Assembly (NCBI GenBank): GCA_938036545.1
Contig: CALHQJ010000089.1
Location: 1 to 58,850 of the forward strand
Direction: 5' to 3'
DNA from: an uncultured Clostridium sp.
GTDB lineage: Bacteria; Bacillota; Clostridia; Lachnospirales; Lachnospiraceae
DNA length: 58,850 nucleotides
In this document: in pieces, positions 1-7,501 of the stretch
How the letters are laid out: the number at the start of each line of letters is the position of its first letter
How positions within the stretch are numbered: position 1 is the first letter of the stretch
The notes under the pieces: generated by a model
What the model was told of the DNA's origin: nothing
What the model saw: the letters and a program-made list of their open reading frames with translations, nothing else
Databases searched by the model: none
Position numbers and translations under genes: made by a program

Positions 1-110
1 GTTTCGTGCTGATGAACCTGCCCGAGGACTTCCAGCCCGGCCTGCCCAGCGAGGATAAGCTGGACATGAGCGATAAGTGGGTGCTGACCAAGCTGAATCA
101 GGTGGCCGAG
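1..110 (+). other. valyl-tRNA synthetase fragment, probable chimeric contig end
   Basis: Reading from base 3, the first ~35 codons give a peptide with FVLMNLPEDF and later DKWVLTKLN, which matches the region of valyl-tRNA synthetase just after the catalytic core (the E. coli enzyme has RFVLMN followed by LADRWIL). Codons here are strongly GC-ended (CTG, CCC, GAG, CAG), whereas from about base 118 they become AT-richer like the rest of the window. The reading frame runs straight into an Rrf2 regulator lacking its N-terminus. The simplest explanation is an assembly or library chimera at the contig end; real recombination is possible but less likely. Confidence 0.7.
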
Positions 111-446
111 CGCCAGCAGATTTCCGTTAAATATTTAGAGCAGATTGCCATGGCCTTATCCAGGGCCGGTTTTATCAAAAGCATGAGAGGCGCCCAGGGT
201 GGTTACCGGCTGGCCCGTTCCCCAAAGGATTATACAGTAGGAGAAATCCTTCGTGTAATGGAAGGAAGCCTGGCTCCCGTCCCCTGCCTGGACGACAGCC
301 CTAACCAGTGCGGCCGTGCCGGAGGCTGCGCCGTCCTCTCTGTATGGAAAGATTTGGCTGCTGCCATTAATCAGGTGGTTGATCACGTAACCTTAGAAGA
401 TCTGGTAAACGAGCAGCACGATAAGCCGGAAGAAAATCTGTTATAA
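3..446 (+). pseudogene. Rrf2-family transcriptional regulator, 5' end replaced
   Basis: From about codon 36 the protein is a normal Rrf2-type winged-helix regulator: AERQQISVKYLEQI is the recognition helix region, RGAQGGYRLAR is the family's wing signature, and three cysteines follow (CLDDSPNQC and GGC), placed as the Fe-S or redox-sensing cysteines of IscR-like members. The usual N-terminal helix (typically MKISTKGRYALR-like, ~30 residues) is missing and is replaced by valyl-tRNA synthetase-like residues. The stop lies 10 bases before the next gene, tcdA, so the two are probably cotranscribed. In the real genome the gene is likely intact; as given it is a chimeric or partial copy. Family members control Fe-S assembly or cysteine metabolism; the target here cannot be told. 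Confidence 0.75.
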
Positions 447-456
447 GGAGGTTCCC

Positions 457-1215
457 ATGAGTCAGACACCCCAGCCGGAATTTTCCCGCACTGAAATGCT
501 TCTTGGTTCTGATGGCCTAAACGCCCTGAAAAATGCCTGCGTAGCCGTATTCGGCATTGGAGGCGTAGGTTCTTATGTAACGGAAGCCCTGGCCCGAAGC
601 GGCGTTGGCCGCCTGATTTTAATTGACAGCGACACTGTAGACGTTTCCAATATCAACCGCCAGATTATTGCCTGCCAGAGTACCATTGGACAACCCAAAA
701 CCCAGGTTATGAAAAACCGGATTCTGGACATCAATCCTCTCTGTCAGGTCCTTACCTTTGAAGATTTTATCCTGCCGGATAACCTGGAGCATTTTTTTGA
801 AAACCTGTTTCAGCAGGTTTCCTCCATTGACTATCTGGTAGACGCCATTGACACCGTTAGTGCAAAGCTGGCTCTTGCCGAGTATGCCTGGAAGCAGAAC
901 ATCCCCCTGATTGCTTCCATGGGAACCGGAAACAAGCTTCACCCAGAGCTGTTTGAACTGACAGACATTAACAAAACCTCGGTCTGCCCCTTGTGCAAGG
1001 TCATGCGGAAGGAATTAAAAAAGCGGGGAATCCCCCGCTTAGATGTGCTGTATTCCAGGGAAGAGCCCCTAAAACCACAGGTTTCTCCTGGCGCCTGTCC
1101 CGATCCGGCTTCCGGCCGCAGGGCCATTCCTGGAAGCGTAGCCTTTGTGCCATCTGCAGCCGGACTCATAATTGCCGGAAAGGTTGTGCGGACTCTCTGT
1201 AAAATCGAAGCTTAG
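457..1215 (+). CDS. tcdA: tRNA threonylcarbamoyladenosine dehydratase TcdA
   Basis: 252-residue E1/ThiF-like enzyme. The nucleotide-binding loop GIGGVG is at residues 33-38, followed by LIDSDTVDVSNINRQ, the family's Mg/ATP site with its Asn-Arg-Gln triplet. Downstream are CPLCK and GACPDP, the positions of the structural cysteines, and the C-terminal IPGSVAFVPSAAG segment typical of TcdA (CsdL/YgdL) rather than of MoeB or ThiF. The family dehydrates t6A37 of ANN-decoding tRNAs to the cyclic form using ATP. The start has a strong AAGGAGG ribosome site 7 bases upstream. It follows the Rrf2 gene closely. Confidence 0.93.
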   Translation: MSQTPQPEFSRTEMLLGSDGLNALKNACVAVFGIGGVGSYVTEALARSGVGRLILIDSDTVDVSNINRQIIACQSTIGQPKTQVMKNRILDINPLCQVLTFEDFILPDNLEHFFENLFQQVSSIDYLVDAIDTVSAKLALAEYAWKQNIPLIASMGTGNKLHPELFELTDINKTSVCPLCKVMRKELKKRGIPRLDVLYSREEPLKPQVSPGACPDPASGRRAIPGSVAFVPSAAGLIIAGKVVRTLCKIEA

Positions 1216-1277
1216 ACCGTCCTGCCCCAGTTCCCTGGCCTGTCTTTTACCGGCCTGCCTTCCTCTGTGCCGGAGGG

Positions 1278-1910
1278 TCAAATTCCCTTCCGGTACAGCC
1301 AGTAAGAATATGCTGCCGGAATACCGGATATTACAATCAGTACCGCAAAAACCATGTAGCTGCTGACTGCAAACGCTCCGTTGACCACCAGCAGGATTCC
1401 TCCTGCCATCCACATCCAGCCTGCCAGCCGGTTGGTCCGGTTCCAGTTTTCCTCGCTGTTTAAGGTCCAGGGCAGTTTAACTCCCATGGTATAGCTCTGC
1501 TTGCTCTTTGGCAGGTAATTGCCCATTCCTATCATCAAAAGGCCGATAAACACGCTGACTGCCATTCCCATATTAATCCGGACTCCTAGTGCAGCTCCAT
1601 AACTTAAAATAACCATTACCCCAGTCATGGCCGGAATGAACCAGAGCATCAGCCCCATCAGTTTTTTGCTGATGTTTTTCTTTTTCGGATCATTTTGATA
1701 CATAAACAGGATAAACAGCTGCATGGCTGTCATAAACGCCGGCATGCCAAACACCAGCATCCCCTTATGGCTCCACCCGTCAATCTCGTTATAAAAATTC
1801 CAATGGGTAGGAACCTGCTCCGGAAGCCTGCCCCACAACAGAAGGCCAATCAAACAGGGAATCCATATCACAGCAATTGTCGCTATCTTTAACTTTCTTG
1901 AAATCTTCAT
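1278..1910 (-). CDS. SdpI-like membrane protein (DUF1648 + SdpI domains)
   Basis: 210-residue membrane protein with about six hydrophobic segments. The N-terminal DUF1648 region holds LPEQVPTHWNFYNEIDGW-type residues, and the C-terminal SdpI/YhfL-like region holds GNYLPKSKQSYTMGVKLPWT followed by NRTNRLAGW, both strongly typical. SdpI of Bacillus subtilis gives immunity to the SdpC toxin and sequesters the SdpR repressor at the membrane. Here it overlaps the upstream ArsR-type gene by 4 bases (ATGA), so the pair is translationally coupled as sdpR-sdpI is. No SdpC-like toxin gene is nearby, so an immunity role is inference; it could instead be a stress-response membrane protein. Confidence 0.85.
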   Translation of the reverse strand: MKISRKLKIATIAVIWIPCLIGLLLWGRLPEQVPTHWNFYNEIDGWSHKGMLVFGMPAFMTAMQLFILFMYQNDPKKKNISKKLMGLMLWFIPAMTGVMVILSYGAALGVRINMGMAVSVFIGLLMIGMGNYLPKSKQSYTMGVKLPWTLNSEENWNRTNRLAGWMWMAGGILLVVNGAFAVSSYMVFAVLIVISGIPAAYSYWLYRKGI

Positions 1911-2179
1911 TCCTCTTCACCTCTCAATTCTGAAAGCCACAGCATGATTTCCTCTACAATAGATGTATTCAGTTCATAATATACGAAATTTTTGTACTTT
2001 GATTCTGTAACCAGCTCCGCCTTTTTTAAAAGATTCAGATGGTAGGAAATCGTGGCTCCGGAAATGTCAAAATGGCCTGCAATTTCTCCGGCAGACAATT
2101 TTTTTCCATTTTTCAGCATAACCAAAATTTCCCGACGCACCGGATCCGACAGCGCCTTAAACGTCTCCGCAAATCCCAT
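1907..2179 (-). CDS. ArsR-family repressor (SdpR-like)
   Basis: 90-residue winged-helix protein. ALSDPVRREILVML and ISGATISYHLNLLKKAELV are the first helix and recognition helix of the ArsR/SdpR group. No metal-binding cysteines are seen, which fits SdpR-like autorepressors rather than metal sensors. The start follows AGGAGG at good distance. Its promoter and a perfect 20-bp palindrome lie directly upstream, so it probably represses its own operon with the SdpI-like gene behind it. Confidence 0.9.
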   Translation of the reverse strand: MGFAETFKALSDPVRREILVMLKNGKKLSAGEIAGHFDISGATISYHLNLLKKAELVTESKYKNFVYYELNTSIVEEIMLWLSELRGEEE

Positions 2180-2197
2180 ACTTCCTCCTTTGCAACT

Positions 2198-2260
2198 ATT
2201 TAGATAATTATCTAAATACCATTATAATCAACGTAGACAAAAAGTCAATACTATTTAGAT
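2198..2260 (-). promoter_or_regulatory. Promoter and palindromic operator of the sdpR-like operon
   Basis: On the minus strand TTGACT (2243-2248) and TATAAT (2221-2226) are separated by 16 bases. A perfect 20-bp palindrome, ATTTAGATAATTATCTAAAT, at 2198-2217 covers the expected transcription start, and a second half site ATTTAGATA sits at 2253-2261 just upstream of the -35 box. This is a convincing autoregulatory operator for the ArsR-type protein. Confidence 0.85.
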
Positions 2261-2278
2261 ATTTTTCAAAATACCAGA

Positions 2279-2428
2279 CAACAGTTCAGCCGTGCAAAGC
2301 TTTAGGAGGAAAAAAGCGTTGAAAGCTTGCTTTCATAAGCAGTTTTCTGACTAAAGTTTTATAGGGCAGACGCCCGACGCTTCTTGTCCGCTGCAAGTGG
2401 GCAAGAAGACGCATAGCTGAACTGTTAC
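2279..2428. repeat. Structured palindromic repeat, full-length copy 1
   Basis: About 150 bp bounded by inverted ends (CAACAGTTCAGC and GCTGAACTGTTAC). Inside are three hairpins: AAAGCTTTAG pairing with CTAAAGTTTT, a short GGGC-AGAC-GCCC hairpin, and a 13-bp stem CTTCTTGTCCGCT / AGTGGGCAAGAAG around a GCA loop. The same organisation recurs at 45993-46143. No protein is encoded. It could be a miniature inverted-repeat element or a mobile RNA-forming repeat. Confidence 0.8.
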
Positions 2429-2447
2429 AATGCCTATCCACTCTTCC

Positions 2448-2471
2448 GCCGTGCAAAGCTTTAGGCGAAAA
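2448..2471. repeat. Partial repeat copy abutting the small RNA terminator
   Basis: The stretch GCCGTGCAAAGCTTTAGG is identical to the left part of the full repeat starting at 2279, then continues into the poly-A that forms the minus-strand T tract of the neighbouring terminator. It looks like a 5' fragment of the same repeat family. Confidence 0.6.
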
Positions 2472-2508
2472 AAAAGAACTGCTTATCCCCCACAGAAAGC
2501 AGTTCTTT
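2467..2508 (-). terminator. Intrinsic terminator of the candidate small RNA
   Basis: Perfect 12-bp stem (2473-2484 with 2497-2508), 12-base loop, then a run of eight Ts on the minus strand (2468-2475 as A on the plus strand, partly within the stem). Confidence 0.9.
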
Positions 2509-2600
2509 GGTCACGATCAATAACCGTCACATTAAAATAGTTTTTTATTTTGGCATCCCCATACCAAAATCTGCATTTAAGACATCCCCATGTCTTTTAC
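2467..2600 (-). ncRNA. Candidate small RNA with three GGGGA-loop hairpins
   Basis: Minus-strand transcript of ~130 nt with its own promoter and terminator and no coding potential. Reading 5' to 3': hairpin AAGACA-TGGGGA-TGTCTT (2579-2596); hairpin TTTTGGTA-TGGGGA-TGCCAAAA (2548-2569, one G-U pair); an AT-rich linker; and terminator hairpin with a 12-bp perfect stem AAAGAACTGCTT / AAGCAGTTCTTT (2473-2484 / 2497-2508) whose loop also carries GGGGGAT, followed by eight Ts. Repeated A-U-G-G-G-G-A-U loops resemble GGA-in-loop motifs of CsrA-binding RNAs, but could equally be seed loops for mRNA pairing. No family is claimed. Confidence 0.75.
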
Positions 2601-2606
2601 GTAATA

Positions 2607-2635
2607 AATATACCATTCTTTTCCTGATAAGTCAA
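2607..2635 (-). promoter_or_regulatory. Sigma-A promoter of the candidate small RNA
   Basis: TTGACT at 2630-2635 and TATATT at 2607-2612 on the minus strand are separated by exactly 17 bases. The expected start is near 2600, just before the first hairpin. Confidence 0.8.
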
Positions 2636-2856
2636 TGTTTCGTTGTTTGTTTTTTACAAAAACTTTTCTGACCCCTGTAATTTTTTATAAAATTTCATCA
2701 ACTTTTGACACCTTTTGTCGTATTGTGTAGTCATTTATAAGAAAAATCATCTTTTTCTTAACAAGCTTTTTTCTCCTCTCTTTATAAACTTTCAATAAAA
2801 AGCAAAAACTCCTTATAAACCTTTCGAAACATTGCATGAAACTTTCCCGATTGGAA

Positions 2857-2884
2857 TTGACTTTCCCTTTTTATCCTTTATGAT
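2857..2884 (+). promoter_or_regulatory. Promoter of the acetyltransferase gene
   Basis: TTGACT (2857-2862) and TATGAT (2879-2884) with 16-base spacing, ending about 30 bases before the start codon at 2917. The rest of 2641-2856 is AT-rich without a gene or clear structure. Confidence 0.65.
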
Positions 2885-2916
2885 AAATAAAAATGATGAG
2901 GAAAAGGCTTGATATT

Positions 2917-3558
2917 ATGATAACGTTCCGAAAAGCTGAAAAAAAAGATTTTGAGCCATGCATCCGGCTTCTTGCCAACTCCTTCTGGGGATATGAATAT
3001 TTTGAACCATTTGTAAAAAATCAAAAAAGGCGCTATCAGTTTGAACATGCAATCCAGGAAGTAAATGTCAAAGCCCACTTTAACAAGACCACCATGCTAG
3101 TCGCAGAAGAAGGCAGGGATATTGTGGCCGTTGCCCAATTAAAGTCTCCCCACGATAAAGGCGCCTGTTTCTGGGACTACCTGAAAGCCGGAGGACTTAA
3201 AGTGATTGCCGCCGGAGGACTTAAAAATACCTTTGGCTGGCTTAATATGTTTGAACAGACTGGACGGGTATGCCACGAATTCCAGGAGCCGTACTGGTAT
3301 CTCAGTTCTCTTGCAGTTTCCTTAAAAGCAAAAGGACGTGGCATCGGTACCCGTATGTTAAGAGACTGCATCCGTCCATACATCCAGTTCCACGGCGGCG
3401 GCCTGCTGATGCTGATTACCAATTCCGAAAAAAACAGGGTATTCTATCAGAAAAATGGGTTTGAAGAATTTTCCAGCGAAGAATTCGATATAAACGGCTA
3501 TAAGCTGGGCAATTGGGGATACCGGATGAATATCAGCGAAACTGTCTCCTCTTATTAA
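2917..3558 (+). CDS. GNAT-family N-acetyltransferase
   Basis: 213 residues. It starts ITFRKAEKKDFEPC, a typical GNAT beginning, and holds the acetyl-CoA loop region SLAVSLKAKGRGIGTRMLR (V-x5-G-R-G-I-G-T pattern) and the C-terminal NSEKNRVFYQKNGFEEF motif. Two in-frame ATGs lie upstream (2893, 2896), but GAGGAAAAGG sits between them and 2917 at proper ribosome-site distance and the predicted transcript starts near 2891, so 2917 is preferred. The substrate cannot be told. It stands alone with its own promoter. Confidence 0.88.
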   Translation: MITFRKAEKKDFEPCIRLLANSFWGYEYFEPFVKNQKRRYQFEHAIQEVNVKAHFNKTTMLVAEEGRDIVAVAQLKSPHDKGACFWDYLKAGGLKVIAAGGLKNTFGWLNMFEQTGRVCHEFQEPYWYLSSLAVSLKAKGRGIGTRMLRDCIRPYIQFHGGGLLMLITNSEKNRVFYQKNGFEEFSSEEFDINGYKLGNWGYRMNISETVSSY

Positions 3559-3669
3559 TGATTGGAATATAAAATCCTAAATTTTATTTCACATTTTTTG
3601 CCATGATTACAAAGTAGGTATATTCTCATTGTTTTCGGCAATACTGGTTTTAGCTATCATCGGAAAGGA

Positions 3670-5106
3670 ATGTGGAATTTTATGGAATTTTCAAATAAAC
3701 TCTCTGAAAATATGGATTTTCTAAAAGAAGTCCTGCATACGGACCGCAATTTTGATGTGATTTATCGGGTTGTAGAAATCGGCGGACGCCAGGCCTGCCT
3801 GTACTGCATTGATGGCCTGACGAAAGACGAGGCCCTGTTAAAAATCCTTCAGGTGTTCTCCTCCATCCAGCCGGACAAGATGCCAAAGGACGCCCACAGT
3901 TTTTCCAAGCAGTATGTTCCTTATGGAGAAATCGGTCTTTTGAAATACTCCGATACCATGCTTGTCCAGCTGTTAGCCGGTATTTCCTGCCTGTTTATCG
4001 ACGGCTACGATGCCTGTATTACCATTGACTGCCGTACTTATCCGGCCAGAAGCGTCTCCGAACCGGACAAAGACAAAGTGCTCCGCGGCTCCAGAGACGG
4101 ATTTGTAGAAACCCTAATCTTTAATACCGCACTGATCCGCCGTCGAATCCGCGATCCCAAGCTGACTATGGAAATTATGAATGCGGGAGAAAGCTCCCAC
4201 ACCGACATAGCCATCTGCTATATGAAGGATCGGGTAGACGTCCAGCTTTTAGAACGCATCAAAACACGAATTGAGCGGCTTCATGTAGACGCTCTTACTA
4301 TGAACCAGGAAAGCCTGGCCGAATGTATTTATCCACATAAATGGTACAATCCATTCCCAAAATTCAAATTTTCTGAGCGTCCAGACACTGCTGCCGCCTC
4401 TATTTTGGAAGGAAATATTGTCATTTTAGTGGATACCTCTCCAGCCGCCATGATTCTGCCCTCTTCGGTCTTCGATATCATTGAAGAGGCTGACGATTAC
4501 TATTTTCCGCCTCTTACAGGAACCTATCTGAGACTGTCCAGAATGATCATCACTCTGCTGTCTCTGTTTTTAACTCCCTTATGGCTTCTGCTCATGCAGA
4601 ATCCTGACATTATTCCGTCCTGGCTGGAATTTATCCAGTTGTCTGATGAACTTTACGTACCCCTGATTTTCCAGCTTTTAATCCTGGAGTTTGCAATTGA
4701 CGGCCTCCGACTGGCTGCTGTCAACACCCCAAGCATGCTGACCACTCCCCTCAGTATTATCGCCGGTATTGTAATGGGCGAGTATGCTGTCCAGTCTGGC
4801 TGGTTCAACTCCGAAACCATGCTGTATATGGCCTTTGTCACAATTGCCAACTACTCCCAGTCCAGCTTTGAGCTGGGATATGCAGTCAAATTTATGAGGA
4901 TTCTAATTCTGGTTCTGACTGCTCTCTTTAATTACTGGGGCTTTGCTGTTGGTACGGTTTTTTCTGTCTGCGCCGTTATCTTCAACCGTACCATTGCAGG
5001 AAAAAGCTATATCTATCCCATTATTCCATTTAGCTGGTCTGAACTAAAAAAACGGTTTTTCCGCACCCGCCTTCCTCACACAGAAAAGGAAAACGCCGCA
5101 AAATAA
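3670..5106 (+). CDS. spoVAF: Spore germination protein SpoVAF (GerA family)
   Basis: 478 residues. A cytosolic N-terminal GerA domain (~1-285) contains GSRDGFVETLIFNTALIRRR and SERPDTAAASILEGNIVILV, the most conserved blocks of SpoVAF, then about five membrane segments (~290-455). Bacillus SpoVAF lies in the spoVA operon and belongs to the GerAA-type germinant receptor subunits. Here it stands alone, with no GerB or GerC partner and no other spoVA gene. It shows that the organism is a spore former. An alternative start at 3682 cannot be excluded, since the AAAGGA site is poorly spaced for 3670. Confidence 0.88.
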   Translation: MWNFMEFSNKLSENMDFLKEVLHTDRNFDVIYRVVEIGGRQACLYCIDGLTKDEALLKILQVFSSIQPDKMPKDAHSFSKQYVPYGEIGLLKYSDTMLVQLLAGISCLFIDGYDACITIDCRTYPARSVSEPDKDKVLRGSRDGFVETLIFNTALIRRRIRDPKLTMEIMNAGESSHTDIAICYMKDRVDVQLLERIKTRIERLHVDALTMNQESLAECIYPHKWYNPFPKFKFSERPDTAAASILEGNIVILVDTSPAAMILPSSVFDIIEEADDYYFPPLTGTYLRLSRMIITLLSLFLTPLWLLLMQNPDIIPSWLEFIQLSDELYVPLIFQLLILEFAIDGLRLAAVNTPSMLTTPLSIIAGIVMGEYAVQSGWFNSETMLYMAFVTIANYSQSSFELGYAVKFMRILILVLTALFNYWGFAVGTVFSVCAVIFNRTIAGKSYIYPIIPFSWSELKKRFFRTRLPHTEKENAAK

Positions 5107-5121
5107 ACCGTCAAAAAATAG

Positions 5122-5682
5122 TTATGCAAACCACAACTCTTCTTTTGTAGTGGAAACTGCATCAGCCCCTGCGGAAAATGCCGCCATAATATCCTTTTTA
5201 TCGGAAATCAGTCCGCCCGCAATAATTGGAATATTGGTGTACTCCCGAATCTTCTTCAGAACCTTTGGCATAATTCCCGGCATAATCTCTACCAAATCCG
5301 GATGAAAGGTATCGATCTGCTTTTTAGTCGTATCCATTGCCATAGAATCAATGACAAAGGTTCTCTGAATTCCAATCAGCCCCAATTCTACCGCCCGTTT
5401 TACTAAAAGAGGCTTTGTACTGATAATACCATCTGCCTCTGTATTTTCTTTAATAAAATCCACTGCCACTTCTCTGGCGCTGAGGCCTGATATTAAATCC
5501 ACATGGACTATGGCAGTTCTGCCATGGTCCTTTACCTGTTTTACCAATTTACTGATATTGCAAACGCTTCCGCACAGAATAAATACCACCTGACATTCTG
5601 ATTCAAAACATTTACTAAATCTCTTTTCATCTTTTACGGCCGCTATAACCGGAGATGATTCCACTAATTCGATTGCTTTCAT
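5122..5682 (-). CDS. glpP: Glycerol-3-phosphate responsive antiterminator GlpP
   Basis: 186 residues forming a TIM-barrel-like protein of the GlpP family: VVFILCGSVCNISKLV, AIVHVDLISGLS, DGIISTKP, VEIMPGIMPK and IIAGGLISDKKDIMAAFSAGADAVSTT are conserved blocks, the last two building the phosphate site. In Bacillus, GlpP with bound glycerol-3-phosphate lets RNA polymerase pass leader terminators of glp genes. Fitting this, glpA and glpK in this window have leaders with intrinsic terminators and a shared motif. It is last in a minus-strand row behind the ugp genes, with its own AGGACATAGG-type ribosome site. Confidence 0.95.
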   Translation of the reverse strand: MKAIELVESSPVIAAVKDEKRFSKCFESECQVVFILCGSVCNISKLVKQVKDHGRTAIVHVDLISGLSAREVAVDFIKENTEADGIISTKPLLVKRAVELGLIGIQRTFVIDSMAMDTTKKQIDTFHPDLVEIMPGIMPKVLKKIREYTNIPIIAGGLISDKKDIMAAFSAGADAVSTTKEELWFA

Positions 5683-5735
5683 CCTATGTCCTCCATACTG
5701 TTGTCCCCCCTATTTTACTCCAAAACCCTCAAAAA

Positions 5736-5749
5736 AGAAAGCGTTTAAC
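5736..5749. promoter_or_regulatory. Possible catabolite-responsive element upstream of glpP
   Basis: AGAAAGCGTTTAAC has the GAAAGCGTTT core of a cre site for CcpA, though the outer bases do not fit the consensus. It lies ~55 bases upstream of the glpP start. A weak call. Confidence 0.3.
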
Positions 5750-5756
5750 ATGGAAT

Positions 5757-5781
5757 GAGCGCAGATTTTTCATCTGCGCTC
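5757..5781 (-). terminator. Perfect inverted repeat between ugpQ and glpP
   Basis: A 10-bp perfect stem GAGCGCAGAT / ATCTGCGCTC around a 5-base loop lies 60 bases after the glycerophosphodiesterase stop. No T tract follows at once on either strand, so it may be a weak terminator, a processing hairpin, or a leader structure of glpP. Confidence 0.45.
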
Positions 5782-5842
5782 CATACGTATTCCAAATCGT
5801 AACAGTCCAGGCCCCACTGCCCTTGAACCATTACTAAGCTTA

Positions 5843-6571
5843 TTATTTCTGGCTGTCCAGCCAGCTTTTACAGACAGTCGGGTAATTGGTGAAAATGCCA
5901 TCACATCCCCACTCATACAGCCGTTCTAATGCTCCCATATCATTAATGGTCCATACATTTACGTCAATACCATGTTCTTTGCAGTTCTTTACGGTCTCCT
6001 CAGTCAATCCCTTTACTCCTGGATGGTAGGCCTCAAACCCGCACTTTTCGCAGTAATATCCGGCGTTTCCAATACCCTCGTGAAGCAGCAGAGCGCCGCA
6101 GTAACGGGCAGGATCCATCTTTTTTATCTGTACCAGGGACATGTGGTTAAAAGAAGAATAGAGCATCCGATCGACTAAATCGTACTTACGAACCAGTTCC
6201 ATGGTTTTTTCTTCCAGTCCAGTGTAATAGTAAATACTGCTTTTTAACTCTACATTGGTAACCAAATCGGTCTGCTTTACCCACTGGCAGTATTCCTCAA
6301 AGGTAGGAATCGGCTGGAAACCGTATTTCTCATGGAACGCCTTGCCGGCATTAAATTTCCGCAGTTCCTCATAGGTGTAATCCTTAACCAGTCCCGTGCC
6401 GTCTGTTGTACGGTCAATGGCCTCGTCATGGATAACAACCAACACGCCGTCCTTTGTAGTCTGAACATCCAGTTCAATTCCATCGCATCCGGTTTCCGCC
6501 GCTTTCTGAAAAGCCAGCATCGTGTTTTCCGGATACTTTCCACTGTAACCTCTATGAGCATATACTTTCAT
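5843..6571 (-). CDS. ugpQ: Glycerophosphodiester phosphodiesterase
   Basis: 242 residues, GDPD TIM barrel. The catalytic signatures are plain: AHRGYSGKYPENT (residues 5-17), ELDVQTTKDG with the metal-binding Glu/Asp, the second catalytic His in VVIHDEAIDRTTDGTG, and VELK. It cleaves glycerophosphodiesters to glycerol-3-phosphate and an alcohol. No signal peptide, so it acts inside the cell on imported substrate, which fits its position 43 bases behind ugpE in the ugpB-ugpA-ugpE-ugpQ order. The symbol is given by function and context. Confidence 0.93.
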   Translation of the reverse strand: MKVYAHRGYSGKYPENTMLAFQKAAETGCDGIELDVQTTKDGVLVVIHDEAIDRTTDGTGLVKDYTYEELRKFNAGKAFHEKYGFQPIPTFEEYCQWVKQTDLVTNVELKSSIYYYTGLEEKTMELVRKYDLVDRMLYSSFNHMSLVQIKKMDPARYCGALLLHEGIGNAGYYCEKCGFEAYHPGVKGLTEETVKNCKEHGIDVNVWTINDMGALERLYEWGCDGIFTNYPTVCKSWLDSQK

Positions 6572-6614
6572 GTAATATCCTCTTTTCTGATAAGTTTTAT
6601 GACGATTTCCGGCA

Positions 6615-7490
6615 TTACTTCATTGCTGCCTTAGAATATCCGGTCAACATATATTTCTGGAAAATGAAGAACAGGATAATAACCGGCACGACTGCCAGTA
6701 CCGCACCTGCCATAACTTCGTGGTTATTCATGGTTTCCTGACCTGCAAAGGTGTTCTGCAGCTGGGCCAGACCAATGGTCAATACTCTTCTTGGTTCGCC
6801 TCTCGCAATAATCTTTGGCCAGAAGTAAGAGTTCCAGCCATCAGTAAAGGTAACCAGAATAACGGTAAACAGTGCAGATTTACACATTGGAGCCAGGATT
6901 TTGGTAATAATTCCAACACGTCCCAGGCCGTCAATTCTTGCTGCCTCTACGTAACTGTCATCAATTGCCATAAAGTTTTGTCTCAGCATGAAGATGAAGT
7001 ATGGAGATACTGCTACCGGAAGAACCAGACCTAAATAGGTATCGGAAAATCCCTTATTTGCCATAACAATATAAATCGGGATAAAGGTAACCTGAATCGG
7101 AATCATCAAAGCTCCCAGAACAACCAGGAAAAAAATGTTCTGTCCTTTAAATTTACCTTTTGAAAATCCGTATGCAGCAAATACGCCTGTAGTAACCTGA
7201 CATACCAGAATACCAGCAGTCATTACAATGGTATTATAGTAATACTTTGCAAAATTTCCTCGGTTTAATACGTTGATATAGTTTTCAAAATGAAATTCTC
7301 TCGGCCATAAGGTAGGTACTGCAAGAAGAATCTCTTCCTGAGACTTGACTGAAGATACTACCATCCAGTAGATTGGGAATACAACAATAATCATTACGAT
7401 TACTGCCAGTATACACTGAACAGCAGAAATAATTTTTCTCTTTCTTCTGGCCGCTTCATTGCGATCACTTAAACTTTTTGAATTTCCCAT
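6615..7490 (-). CDS. ugpE: sn-glycerol-3-phosphate ABC transporter permease UgpE
   Basis: 291 residues, six membrane segments, MalG-type permease. The EAA loop EAARIDGLGRVGIITKILAP contacts the ATPase. It pairs with UgpA 11 bases upstream. The substrate is inferred from the neighbouring glycerophosphodiesterase and glp genes; sugar permeases of this family look alike. No UgpC ATPase is in the island, so a shared MsmX-type ATPase encoded elsewhere must energise it, as is usual in Firmicutes. Confidence 0.88.
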   Translation of the reverse strand: MGNSKSLSDRNEAARRKRKIISAVQCILAVIVMIIVVFPIYWMVVSSVKSQEEILLAVPTLWPREFHFENYINVLNRGNFAKYYYNTIVMTAGILVCQVTTGVFAAYGFSKGKFKGQNIFFLVVLGALMIPIQVTFIPIYIVMANKGFSDTYLGLVLPVAVSPYFIFMLRQNFMAIDDSYVEAARIDGLGRVGIITKILAPMCKSALFTVILVTFTDGWNSYFWPKIIARGEPRRVLTIGLAQLQNTFAGQETMNNHEVMAGAVLAVVPVIILFFIFQKYMLTGYSKAAMK

Positions 7491-7501
7491 GACGGCCCTC
7501 C

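Noticed and set aside
1..446. Genuine ValRS-Rrf2 fusion protein
   Set aside because: Codon use changes sharply at the joint and the joint destroys both domains, which points to a chimera.
5799..5834. Possible sixth copy of the palindromic repeat (GTAACAGTCCAGG ... CTTGAACCATTAC)
   Set aside because: The ends resemble the family, but several positions do not pair, so chance cannot be excluded.
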